From the NCBI GenBank assembly GCA_037384885.1, contig JARRNO010000145.1, positions 1 through 8,594 of the forward strand: a stretch of 8,594 nt of DNA. Reading direction: 5' to 3'. Within the stretch, counting starts at the first letter, position 1, and the number at the start of each line of letters is the position of its first letter. Made by a program: the position numbers and the translations under genes. Below are positions 1 to 6,496 of this stretch, piece by piece. This DNA is from JARRNO01 sp037384885. GTDB taxonomy: Bacteria > Acidobacteriota > UBA4820 > DSQY01. A model generated the notes under the pieces. That model made no database searches. It worked only from the letters and a program-made list of their open reading frames with translations, and was not told the origin of the DNA.

Positions 1-489
1 GCGGAACACGCCGTGGAGCATTCGGCGGGCGCCGAATGGGCGGCCATGGGCCTGAGCGTGGTGGTGGCCCTGATCGGCCTGGGCCTGGCGGCGCTGTGGT
101 ACCGGCGCGAGACGGCGGCGCCGTCCCGCCTGGCCCTCGCACTCCCCCGCCTTTACCGCCTCGTGCTCAACAAGTACTTCGTCGATGAACTCTACTTCGC
201 CGCCTTCATCCGCCCCTTTGTCAAGCTGGCGCAGGCGGCGGCCTGGTGGGACCGGTGGATCGTGGACGGCCTGGTCAACGGAGTCCGTCATCTTTACATC
301 GGCCTCAGCGAAGGATCGCTTGCATTCGACCGGTACGTCGTGGACGGCGCCGGCGTGAACGGGACGGCGTACGGCTTCAAGTCGCTGTCCCGCCTGAATC
401 GGAAACTGCAGACCGGCGAATTCCAGCATTATGCGCTGGGCTTCCTGGCGGGGTTCGTTTTGCTGGTCATTTGGATGTTGATTCATTAG
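1..489 (+). CDS. nuoL: NADH-quinone oxidoreductase subunit L, C-terminal part (5' end outside window)
   Basis: This is the C-terminal 162 residues of the largest antiporter-like membrane subunit of complex I, a proton-pumping NADH:quinone oxidoreductase in the inner membrane. The frame is open from base 1, so the GTG at position 13 is not a real start. Visible NuoL hallmarks are a segment reading NKYFVDELYF, a later FDRYVVDGAGVNG and a closing LQTGEFQHYALGF, followed by a last hydrophobic helix (GFLAGFVLLVIWMLI) just before the TAG stop. A first hydrophobic segment lies near the left edge. In known structures this part holds the long lateral helix and the final transmembrane helix that brace the other antiporter-like subunits. 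nuoM starts 17 bases after the stop. Identification is firm from these motifs plus the nuoM-nuoN neighbours; only the missing N-terminal part prevents checking the pump residues. Confidence 0.95.
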   Translation, partial: AEHAVEHSAGAEWAAMGLSVVVALIGLGLAALWYRRETAAPSRLALALPRLYRLVLNKYFVDELYFAAFIRPFVKLAQAAAWWDRWIVDGLVNGVRHLYIGLSEGSLAFDRYVVDGAGVNGTAYGFKSLSRLNRKLQTGEFQHYALGFLAGFVLLVIWMLIH

Positions 490-506
490 GTTGAAGGAGT
501 CAGGAC

Positions 507-2198
507 ATGTTGTCACTGATCACCTATTTGCCCCTTCTTGCGGCTGTCGTCCTGATGTTCGTGCCCAAGAACCGGGTCCGGTTCTTCCGGTATTTCGCCA
601 CGGCGGCCTTTTTCGTTGACTTTCTCGTGAGCCTGCCCTTATGGTTCGGCTGGGCGACAGCTCCGGTTTCCGCCAACGGCATGTGGCGATGGGAAGAATC
701 CTTCCCCTGGATCCAGAGCCTGGGCGTTTCCTACCACTTCGGCGTGGACGGCCTGAGCAGCCTGCTGATTCTGTTGACCACGCTTCTCGGCACGCTGGCG
801 GCCTGGTCCTCATGGAAGTACATCAAGGACCGCGAGAAGGAATACTACGTCTGGCTCTTGATCCTGCAGACCGGCATGATCGGCGTCTTCTGCAGCCTGG
901 ACCTCTTCCTGTTCTATATCTTCTGGGAGGTCATGCTGGTGCCCATGTACTTCCTGATCGGCATCTGGGGCGGATCCAACAAGCTCTATGCGGCCATCAA
1001 ATTCTTCCTGTACACCCTGGCGGGATCCGTGGTCATGCTGATCGGTATTCTGGTCCTGTATTTCCACACGCCGCTCGTCAACGGACATCACTCCTTCAAC
1101 CTGGATATGATTTATAAAGTGCATCTCCCGCCCGAGCTTCAGTGGTGGGTGTTCGGCGCCCTGTTCCTGGGGTTCGCGATCAAGGTTCCCATGTTTCCGT
1201 TTCACACGTGGCTGCCGGATGCGCACACCGAGGCGCCCACGGCCGGTTCCGTCATCCTGGCCGGCGTCCTGCTGAAGATGGGGACATACGGATTCTTCCG
1301 CTTCAGCCTGCCGATTCTTCCGGACGCCACGCTGAAGTGGCTTCCCTTCCTGCTGGTGCTGGCCATCATCGGCGTGATCTACGGCGCCATGGTTTCGCTG
1401 GTCCAGAAAGACATGAAGCGGCTGGTAGCATACTCCTCCGTGAGCCACCTGGGCTTCTGCATGGCCGGCATGTTCACGCTGACGGTAGCGGGCTTGAAGG
1501 GATCCATCCTCCAGATGATCAACCACGGCATCACCACCGGCGGCCTCTTCCTGTTGGTGGGGATCATCTATGAAAGAATGCACACCCGGCTGATCCGTGA
1601 ATACGGCGGCCTGGCCAAGCTCATGCCCGTGTTCGCCGCCTTCTTCATGTTCATCACTCTGGCATCCATCGGGCTTCCGGGACTCAACGGGTTCGTGGGT
1701 GAGATCATCATTCTTCTGGGCGCCTACCAGATGCCTGCCTACCTGGTCTTTTCCAAATCGTTGATCTTCTTCCTGGTGACGGGCATGCTTCTCGGGGCCG
1801 CCTACATGCTTTGGATGTACCAGCGGGTGTTCTTCGGTGAAGTCAAGAACCCCGCGCTGCCCGAGCACGTCAAAGGGAAGGATATGTCCAAGCGTGAACT
1901 GGGCTACATGATTCCCCTGGTGATCCTGGCGCTCTGGATCGGGCTCTATCCCAAGCCGATTCTGAACCGCATGAACGACAGCGTAAATTTCGTCATGGCG
2001 CGGCTCCGCCCCGCCATGGCGCGCGTCGAAGCCCAGAAGGACCACCACATCGCAGCGACGCAGGCGGTCCAGGAGAAGGCAACGACCGGCGAGACCCCGT
2101 CGGCCAAGGCTGGAAAAGCGCCCGCCCCGGCTGTGAAGGCAAAGGCCGGGAACCCGGCCGAAGCCCTGCCGGCGAAGCCGGAAAAGGCGCGTCCATAA
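507..2198 (+). CDS. nuoM: NADH-quinone oxidoreductase subunit M, with Ala/Lys/Pro-rich C-terminal extension
   Basis: Membrane antiporter-like subunit of complex I (563 residues), one of the likely ion-pumping modules. The ATG is preceded by GAAGGAG at a good distance. The protein is almost entirely hydrophobic helices up to about residue 487. Key residues seen are Glu141 in FWEVMLVPMYFLIGIWGG, Lys226 in FAIKVPMFPFHTWLPDAH, Lys257 in the LLKMGTYGF segment, and Glu399 in GLNGFVGE. These are the buried acidic and basic residues proposed for ion transfer in this family. Other typical blocks are KDMKRLVAYSSVSHLG and MINHGITTGGLFLL. NuoM is normally near 500 residues; here about 55 extra residues (roughly 507 to 563) form a hydrophilic tail rich in Ala, Lys, Pro and Glu with no transmembrane helix. 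nuoN begins 16 to 19 bases downstream, consistent with one operon. Confidence 0.97.
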   Translation: MLSLITYLPLLAAVVLMFVPKNRVRFFRYFATAAFFVDFLVSLPLWFGWATAPVSANGMWRWEESFPWIQSLGVSYHFGVDGLSSLLILLTTLLGTLAAWSSWKYIKDREKEYYVWLLILQTGMIGVFCSLDLFLFYIFWEVMLVPMYFLIGIWGGSNKLYAAIKFFLYTLAGSVVMLIGILVLYFHTPLVNGHHSFNLDMIYKVHLPPELQWWVFGALFLGFAIKVPMFPFHTWLPDAHTEAPTAGSVILAGVLLKMGTYGFFRFSLPILPDATLKWLPFLLVLAIIGVIYGAMVSLVQKDMKRLVAYSSVSHLGFCMAGMFTLTVAGLKGSILQMINHGITTGGLFLLVGIIYERMHTRLIREYGGLAKLMPVFAAFFMFITLASIGLPGLNGFVGEIIILLGAYQMPAYLVFSKSLIFFLVTGMLLGAAYMLWMYQRVFFGEVKNPALPEHVKGKDMSKRELGYMIPLVILALWIGLYPKPILNRMNDSVNFVMARLRPAMARVEAQKDHHIAATQAVQEKATTGETPSAKAGKAPAPAVKAKAGNPAEALPAKPEKARP

Positions 2199-2217
2199 AA
2201 GACAGCGGAGAACGGTG

Positions 2218-3723
2218 ATGTTGACGATTCACCCTCAATTCTGGCATCTCATGAGTCCCGAGATCGTGCTCGTGGGCTTCGGCATCATTCTCTTGATCCT
2301 GAGCGCGGTCAAGGGGTCGGAGAGCTACCGCCGCGGCATCGGCTATCTCTCGCTCCTCGGCTTCGGCATCACCCTCGTCCTGACCTTCCAGACGCTCTTC
2401 GCCCTGAAGGGTACGGCGCGCATCGCCGTCCTTTCCACCCAGTCGGGCGCTGCTTCGCTTGTGGTGGATCCCTTCAGCCAGATCTTCAAGATCATCATCC
2501 TTGCCGGGGCGCTGCTCACCGTGCTCATGTCCTTCAAGAGCCTCAAGGTTCAAAAGGCGCTCACAGGGGAATACTTCACGTTCCTGGTCTTCGCCGTCTT
2601 CGGCATGATGGTCATGTCCAGCGGCGACGACCTGCTCACCCTCTGGGTGGGCCTGGAGACCATGGCCCTCTGCGTCTACGTCCTGGCGGCATATCTTCGC
2701 CGGAAAGAACACAGCATTGAGGGCGCGCTCAAGTACTTTCTGCTCGGCGCCATGTCCTCTGGCTTCTACCTGTACGGCGTGTCCTTCATTTACGGCGCCA
2801 CGGGCAGCATTCACCTGGACGCCCTGCGGCGCGACCTGGCCGTCCGCATCGCCCACGGCGGAATTCAGAGCATCGGGTTCCCCTTCGGCGCAGGCCTGGT
2901 TCTGCTCTCAGCAGCGCTGCTCTTCAAAGCAGCACTTGCGCCCTTTCACTGGTGGACACCCGACGCCTATCAAGGCGCCGCCACCCCGGTCACGGCCTTC
3001 ATGAGCGTGGCGCCGAAAGCGGCCGCCTTCGCCATGCTGCTCCGCATCTTCATGGAAGGACTCATGCCGGTCGCCCCGGCCTGGACCACCCTGCTCAGTC
3101 TCGTGGCGGTGATTACCATGTTCTGGGGCAACATCGCCGCCATGCTCCAGCAGAACGTGAAGCGTATGCTCGCCTATTCCTCTATTGCTCACGCAGGCTA
3201 TGTGCTGATCGGAGTGGTGGCGGCGGGTATGACCGATACAAACGAAGGGATTACGGCGGCCGTTTTCTACCTGCTTGTCTATGTGTTCATGAACATCGGC
3301 GCCTTCTGTCTCGTTCTCTACCTCGAACACGAGGGCAGCGGCGGGGACGACCTCTCCGACTTCGACGGACTGATCCACCGCAAGCCGGTCCTCGCCATCC
3401 TCATGATCCTCTTCCTGCTTTCGCTGGGCGGAATCCCCCCCACCGCCGGATTTGTCGCGAAATTCAACATTTTCATGTCCGCAGTCAACGCCGGGGCGTA
3501 CATTCTGGCCGTGGTGCTGGCCGTGACGACCGTGATATCGTTGTATTACTACTTCAGGGTCATCTTCCACATGTTCCTGAAGGAGTCGACGGCAACCGAA
3601 CCGATTACCGGTGGGTTCTGGCTGGGCGCGGCCATGACCGTGGCGGGCGTCGCCACGCTTTTCATCGGCCTCTACGCACAGCCGTTTTTGGCCTGGACGG
3701 CGCACGCCGTCCTGTTGGGGTGA
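2218..3723 (+). CDS. nuoN: NADH-quinone oxidoreductase subunit N
   Basis: Third antiporter-like membrane subunit of complex I, 501 residues from the ATG at 2218. An adjoining GTG at 2215 would add one Met; the ATG is preferred because it lies 7 bases after GGAG (2207-2210), while the GTG would be only 4 bases away. About fourteen hydrophobic helices are visible. Pump-type residues are Glu147 in LWVGLETMALCVYVLAAY, Lys237 in LLFKAALAPFHWWTPDAY, Lys267 in FMSVAPKAAAF, and Lys415 in AGFVAKFNIF. The block QNVKRMLAYSSIAHAGYVLIG is typical of NuoN and separates it from NuoM, as do the HWWTPDAYQGA and GGIPPTAGF motifs. Length is as expected for the family. It closes the nuo series, and the next gene, an ATP synthase assembly factor, begins only 9 bases after its TGA. 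Confidence 0.96.
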   Translation: MLTIHPQFWHLMSPEIVLVGFGIILLILSAVKGSESYRRGIGYLSLLGFGITLVLTFQTLFALKGTARIAVLSTQSGAASLVVDPFSQIFKIIILAGALLTVLMSFKSLKVQKALTGEYFTFLVFAVFGMMVMSSGDDLLTLWVGLETMALCVYVLAAYLRRKEHSIEGALKYFLLGAMSSGFYLYGVSFIYGATGSIHLDALRRDLAVRIAHGGIQSIGFPFGAGLVLLSAALLFKAALAPFHWWTPDAYQGAATPVTAFMSVAPKAAAFAMLLRIFMEGLMPVAPAWTTLLSLVAVITMFWGNIAAMLQQNVKRMLAYSSIAHAGYVLIGVVAAGMTDTNEGITAAVFYLLVYVFMNIGAFCLVLYLEHEGSGGDDLSDFDGLIHRKPVLAILMILFLLSLGGIPPTAGFVAKFNIFMSAVNAGAYILAVVLAVTTVISLYYYFRVIFHMFLKESTATEPITGGFWLGAAMTVAGVATLFIGLYAQPFLAWTAHAVLLG

Positions 3724-3735
3724 CGGAGGCGTTTG
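3724..3735 (+). promoter_or_regulatory. Ribosome binding site and TTG start of the AtpZ-like gene
   Basis: CGGAGG (3724-3729) directly follows the nuoN stop codon, and the best in-frame start is TTG at 3733-3735, only 3 bases further on. The spacing is short. No ATG or GTG in this frame lies between the nuoN stop and the first membrane helix, so TTG is the only usual start codon that keeps the whole family domain. The weak codon and tight spacing suggest low translation, fitting an accessory factor, possibly coupled to termination of nuoN. Confidence 0.6.
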
Positions 3736-3969
3736 AGTTCTCCGCTTAAGCGACTGGGCATCTACCTGGAGCTGGTTTATACGTTCCCGGTGATTGTGGG
3801 GCTGGGCGCCGGGCTGGGCTACCTGGCGGACCGCTGGCTGGGGACAGAGCCTTACCTTGTCTTGGTGGGCTTTGTGCTGGGCTTGGTCAGCGCCTTTTTC
3901 TACCTGATGAAGATGCTTCAGTCTGTCAAGAACGGCGACGGGAAGGGGAATGGCGACACCACGACCTGA
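3733..3969 (+). CDS. atpZ: AtpZ/AtpQ-like F0F1-ATPase accessory membrane protein
   Basis: Small two-helix membrane protein of 78 residues that matches the AtpZ family (ATPase_gene1), commonly encoded just ahead of atpI or atpB in bacterial ATP synthase operons. In alkaliphilic bacilli the family has been linked with AtpI to Mg2+/Ca2+ handling or ATP synthase assembly; its role here is unproven. Helix 1 spans about residues 12-31 with glycines at 23, 25, 27 and 29, followed by the family-typical GYLADRWLGTEPY with Asp33. Helix 2 spans about residues 41-60. A short hydrophilic tail with Lys, Gly, Asp and Thr ends the protein. It starts with TTG. Its last 20 bases overlap the next gene in another frame, indicating translational coupling. 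Identification rests on size, the helix-Asp-helix pattern and position; the family is poorly conserved. Confidence 0.8.
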   Translation: MSSPLKRLGIYLELVYTFPVIVGLGAGLGYLADRWLGTEPYLVLVGFVLGLVSAFFYLMKMLQSVKNGDGKGNGDTTT

Positions 3970-4339
3970 TGCAACGGGTGCGGCTTTGCAGCGGCGCTTC
4001 TTGGTCACGGCCCTGCCGGCCTGGCTGGCGGGAAGCATCGCCCTTTTGGTGCTTTCGGGCTGGAGGAGCGCAGCGGCCTTTGCGCTGACATTTCTCGTAG
4101 TGGGAGGTGATTTCATCTGGGTGACCCGGAGCATCACCGCCCTGATGAAGGCAGAGCGCATGACCGCCGGACTCATGTGGCGGGTTCTTCCCGGATTTAC
4201 CCTGCGGATTCTCTTGCTCCTCTTACTGTTATATGGTATTCTTTCCGCCTTTCCCCGGGAATTTATCGGCGTTGTTCTCGGGATCGGGGGACCCTTAGTT
4301 CTGCTGGCTGTGGCCGGTGCCATTCCCAATCGGGGTTGA
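3950..4339 (+). CDS. atpI: AtpI-like ATP synthase subunit I (F0 assembly factor)
   Basis: Four-helix membrane protein of 129 residues between the AtpZ-like gene and atpB, the usual place of AtpI. AtpI proteins help assemble or stabilise the c-ring of ATP synthase and are not part of the finished motor. Approximate helices are residues 17-35, 41-59, 79-99 and 104-124. An arginine-rich N-terminal stretch and positively charged loops (R60, K67, R70, R78) point to cytoplasmic ends. The ATG at 3950 lies inside the 3' end of the preceding gene, with GGAAGGGGA (3941-3949) as ribosome binding site. The atpB ATG begins 2 bases after its TGA. The sequence is very divergent, as usual for this family, so the call leans on topology and synteny; a generic small membrane protein is the alternative. 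Confidence 0.75.
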   Translation: MATPRPDATGAALQRRFLVTALPAWLAGSIALLVLSGWRSAAAFALTFLVVGGDFIWVTRSITALMKAERMTAGLMWRVLPGFTLRILLLLLLLYGILSAFPREFIGVVLGIGGPLVLLAVAGAIPNRG

Positions 4340-4341
4340 GA

Positions 4342-5019
4342 ATGCACGAACTCCAGTCTCTGGTGACACTTCTGTTCAATCATCTCACGGGACTCCACGC
4401 CCCGGACTACATGGTCGGATTCGGCCTGATCATGATCCTGACGCTGGTCGTCGGCTACACGATGACGCGGCGGCTGTCCGTAGAGAAGCCCGGCGTGGGC
4501 CAGCAGATCCTGGAGCTGACGGTGGAAACCGTCGGCAAGTTCCTGGACGATATTATCGGGAAGAACGGCCGCAACTACATGCCCATCATCGGAACCTTCA
4601 CCATCCTCATTCTGGTGTGCAATCTGAGCGGGCAGATCCCAGGCTTCATGCCGCCGACGGGAAGCATCATGGTGACGCTCGCCCTGTCTCTCTGCTCTTT
4701 TGTCGCGTATAACTGGTACGGGATCAGGACGCACGGCTTTTCGTATATCAAGCACTTCATGGGGCCGGTTTTGTGGCTCGCTTTTCTCTTTCTGCCCATC
4801 GAACTGGTGAGCCACCTTGCGAGGCCCATGTCGCTGGCGATCCGTCTCTTCGGAAATATTTTCGGCGACCACCAGGTGGGCGGGGTCTTTCTCCATCTCG
4901 TGCCCGTAGTTGTTCCGGTTCCGTTCATGCTGTTGGGAATTTTTGTCGCATTCGTACAGACGCTGGTCTTCGTCCTGCTTTCTATTATTTATATTGCGGG
5001 GGCTGTAGAGCACCACTAG
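4342..5019 (+). CDS. atpB: ATP synthase F0 subunit a
   Basis: Stator channel subunit of F-type ATP synthase in the inner membrane, 225 residues. It provides the two ion half-channels beside the rotating c-ring. The essential arginine is Arg168 in SLAIRLFGNIFGDH, a near-invariant motif. Glu154 sits in LPIELVSHLARP, and Gln205 and the C-terminal IIYIAGAVEHH match the family. About five to six hydrophobic segments are visible. The frame is open further upstream (to 4177), but the ATG at 4342, 2 bases after the stop of the AtpI-like gene, gives the normal protein MHELQSLV. There is no strong ribosome binding site, so translation probably relies on coupling. His177 in GNIFGDH replaces the acidic residue found in E. 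coli in this area; the GDH form is, to my knowledge, common in deltaproteobacterial a subunits. atpE follows after 27 bases. Confidence 0.96.
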   Translation: MHELQSLVTLLFNHLTGLHAPDYMVGFGLIMILTLVVGYTMTRRLSVEKPGVGQQILELTVETVGKFLDDIIGKNGRNYMPIIGTFTILILVCNLSGQIPGFMPPTGSIMVTLALSLCSFVAYNWYGIRTHGFSYIKHFMGPVLWLAFLFLPIELVSHLARPMSLAIRLFGNIFGDHQVGGVFLHLVPVVVPVPFMLLGIFVAFVQTLVFVLLSIIYIAGAVEHH

Positions 5020-5031
5020 GTTGTCTAGAAC

Positions 5032-5049
5032 AAAGGGAGGAACTCCGTG
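5032..5049 (+). promoter_or_regulatory. Strong Shine-Dalgarno and GTG start of atpE
   Basis: AAAGGGAGG (5032-5040) lies 6 bases before GTG (5047-5049), the first codon of atpE. It is the most complete ribosome binding site in the nuo-atp cluster, whereas atpB and the AtpZ-like gene have weak or poorly spaced sites. The c subunit is needed in many copies per complex, so a strong site here fits translational tuning of subunit stoichiometry. This is inference from sequence only. Confidence 0.7.
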
Positions 5050-5364
5050 AGTAAAAAGGCTTGGATGTTTATCTTGAGTGCCCTGATGCTGATGGTTGCG
5101 GCCCCGGTTTTCGCCGCGGACGGCGGAGCCACGGCAGCCGGGATGGGTAAGGATGCCTATGCGGTTCTGGCCGCGGGCTTTTCCATGGCGTTCGCTTCCG
5201 GGCTTTGCGGCATCGCCCAGGGCCGGGCCATCGCTTCCGCCTGCGAAGGCGCCGCGAGAAATCCCGGAATGGCCGACAAGCTTCAGATCATGATGATCAT
5301 CGGTTTGGCCTTCATCGAATCGCTGGCTCTGTACACCATGGTCATCATCTTCGTGAAGATGTAA
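5047..5364 (+). CDS. atpE: ATP synthase F0 subunit c, with signal-peptide-like N terminus
   Basis: Rotor ring subunit (proteolipid) of F-type ATP synthase, 105 residues. Residues 1-23 look like a cleavable signal peptide: a KK start, a hydrophobic core, and VFA before Ala24-Asp25. The mature part is a helical hairpin: helix 1 about 37-65, polar loop EGAARNPG with Arg71, Asn72 and Pro73, and helix 2 about 80-103. The ion-binding carboxylate is Glu91 in GLAFIESLALY. Gln58 in GIAQG is exactly 33 residues before Glu91, as between Gln32 and Glu65 of Ilyobacter tartaricus subunit c. Ser92 and Tyr96 also match that Na+-binding site, but Leu93 stands where that protein has Thr67. The GTG start is supported by a strong upstream AAAGGGAGG. 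Signal-bearing c subunits are known in some deltaproteobacteria. No b subunit or F1 gene follows. Confidence 0.96.
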   Translation: MSKKAWMFILSALMLMVAAPVFAADGGATAAGMGKDAYAVLAAGFSMAFASGLCGIAQGRAIASACEGAARNPGMADKLQIMMIIGLAFIESLALYTMVIIFVKM

Positions 5365-5372
5365 TTTTTACG

Positions 5373-5402
5373 GCGGCCCTGCTCCCGCGGGGGCGGGGCC
5401 GC
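5373..5402 (+). terminator. GC-rich 13-bp hairpin after atpE (terminator-like or attenuator)
   Basis: The arms 5373-5385 and 5390-5402 pair over 13 positions (11 Watson-Crick, with G-T wobbles at 5380/5395 and 5383/5392) around a 4-base CGCG loop at 5386-5389. The outer seven pairs, GCGGCCC with GGGCCGC, are perfect. The hairpin starts 8 bases after the atpE stop. The following bases are TAAGCTTTCC, not a true T tract, so this is not a canonical intrinsic terminator. It could end or thin transcription at the end of the nuo-atp operon, or protect the 3' end of atpE mRNA. It lies just before the proposed aroB start. On the minus strand the flanking run is A-rich, so it would not terminate there. 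Confidence 0.6.
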
Positions 5403-5412
5403 TAAGCTTTCC

Positions 5413-6446
5413 GTGACCAACGCCGGTCCCGTCTTTTTCGATTATCCCCTTCATCCCGTCTACCTGAGCGATCGCTCGCCCGATTTGCGCCTCTTTCTGC
5501 GGGACGCGCCGCAGAAAAAGCGGTTCATGATCGTCAGCCAGGAAGGTCTGNNNNNNNNNNNNNNNNNNNNNNNNNNNNNNNNNNNNNNNNNNNNNNNNNN
5601 NNNCTGGCGCCCTTGCTGCAATCCCTGGAGAAGCAGCTCTCCGGCGCTCCACTCTTTCTGGTGCCCCGCGGGGAATCCCGCAAGAACCGGAAGGAAAAGG
5701 CTGGCCTAGAAGACCGCCTGCTGGCGGCGGGCGCCGACCGCCAGACCGTTCTGGTCGCAGTCGGCGGGGGGACTGTCACAGACCTTGTGGGCTTCACCGC
5801 CGGGACGCTTCAGCGTGGGGTAGCCTACCTGAGTCTCCCCACGACGCTACTGGGCATGGTGGATGCGTCCCTGGGTGGAAAGACGGGAGTGAACACGCCG
5901 GCGGGAAAGAACATGGTGGGAATGTTCCACCCGCCCGCCGCCGTTTTCACCGTACTCTCGGCGCTCAGGACGCTTCCGCCGCGCGAGTGGAGGAACGGCC
6001 TTGCAGAATGCTTGAAGCATGGCCTTTTGGGGAATGCAGACTACTTCCAATGGGTGGCGGACACGGGCCTTGATGAATTCCGACGAGACGGCGACAGCCT
6101 TCGCCGCCTTGTCCAACAGTCTGTCCGCCTCAAAATGAATGTGGCGGCGGGGGACCCTCGCGAGGCCTCGGGAAGCCGCCACCTTCTGAACTTGGGCCAC
6201 ACGGTGGCGCATGCCCTTGAGCAGCTCTCCGGCTATCGTTTTCCCCACGGTTCTGCCGTCGCCTGTGGGCTGCTGTGGGAGGCAGCGGCCGCGAGAGCCG
6301 ACGGATACCTTTCCGCCGGGAGTCTCGAAAAAGTCGCGCGGGCCATGAAGCGCTTCGGGGTTCTCCCCGCCTGGACGGAACGAACTCCCGAGGACATTCT
6401 CCACGCGGCGCGTTCAGACAAAAAACCCCCCATACCGCGATCCTGA
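5413..6446 (+). CDS. aroB: 3-dehydroquinate synthase, interrupted by an assembly gap and a 3' frameshift
   Basis: AroB converts DAHP to 3-dehydroquinate, the second step of the shikimate pathway, in the cytoplasm with NAD+ and a metal ion. The 46 codons before the N run read like an AroB N terminus (DYPLHPVYL, then KKRFMIV). After the gap, the frame from 5604 gives the catalytic core: GGGTVTDLVGF (from 5763), PTTLL, GGKTGVN (from 5874), the metal-ligand Glu of GLAECLKHG (6006), LNLGHTVAHALE with His at 6198 and 6210, PHGSAVA with the third metal-ligand His at 6246, and DKK at 6417. Family members mostly have HGE where this has HGS. The two frames differ by one base, so the true gap must be a multiple of 3. 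The visible frame ends early at 6446 with PPIPRS. The only upstream start is GTG at 5413, with no clear ribosome binding site. Related sugar-phosphate cyclases are less likely in this context. Confidence 0.85.
5551..5603. other. Run of 53 Ns (assembly gap inside aroB)
   Basis: Unknown bases fill this stretch. The codon frame ending at 5550 and the codon frame starting at 5604 are each complete at the gap edges, so the true missing length should be a multiple of 3, which 53 is not. Compared from memory with E. coli AroB, the sequence on both sides (SQEGL before, LAPLLQSL after) would need only a few residues between them, so the gap may also be overestimated. Confidence 0.98.
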
Positions 6447-6496
6447 CCGGCAAGGCTCTCGAACAGGGCCGCCGCTTGCTGACGGAGATCCTCTAA
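6431..6496 (+). other. Frame-shifted C-terminal tail of aroB ending in a TAATG overlap with rlmB
   Basis: In the frame one base back from the visible aroB frame, this stretch encodes HTAILTGKALEQGRRLLTEI plus Leu and ends with TAA at 6494-6496. That stop shares its last A with the rlmB ATG (6496-6498), a classic coupled stop-start. An AroB should continue past its DKK motif with such a helical tail. Adding one base within AAAAAACCCCCC (6420-6431) would join the two frames. A sequencing or assembly error is most likely; a genuine mutation or ribosomal frameshift is possible. Confidence 0.7.

Noticed and set aside
13..15. GTG as start of a small separate gene
   Set aside because: The frame is open to base 1 and the protein is plainly the C-terminal part of NuoL.
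810..2048. 412-residue minus-strand open frame opposite nuoM
   Set aside because: Same cause: it mirrors the nuoM codons, has extreme His/Gln/Asp composition and no recognisable motif.
4177..4341. Longer N terminus for atpB starting at 4177
   Set aside because: It would overlap most of the AtpI-like gene in another frame and adds 55 residues unlike any a subunit; the ATG at 4342 gives the normal protein.
2908..5016. 702-residue open frame on the minus strand across nuoN, the AtpZ/AtpI-like genes and atpB
   Set aside because: It is antisense to several well-identified genes. Its product is rich in His, Gln, Arg and Asp with no domain, which is what antisense reading of hydrophobic, GC-rich membrane-protein genes gives.
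6420..6426. Programmed -1 frameshift at AAAAAAC in aroB
   Set aside because: The heptamer is not in the correct phase for the aroB frame, and aroB is not known to use frameshifting; a homopolymer sequencing error beside a gap-containing region is simpler.
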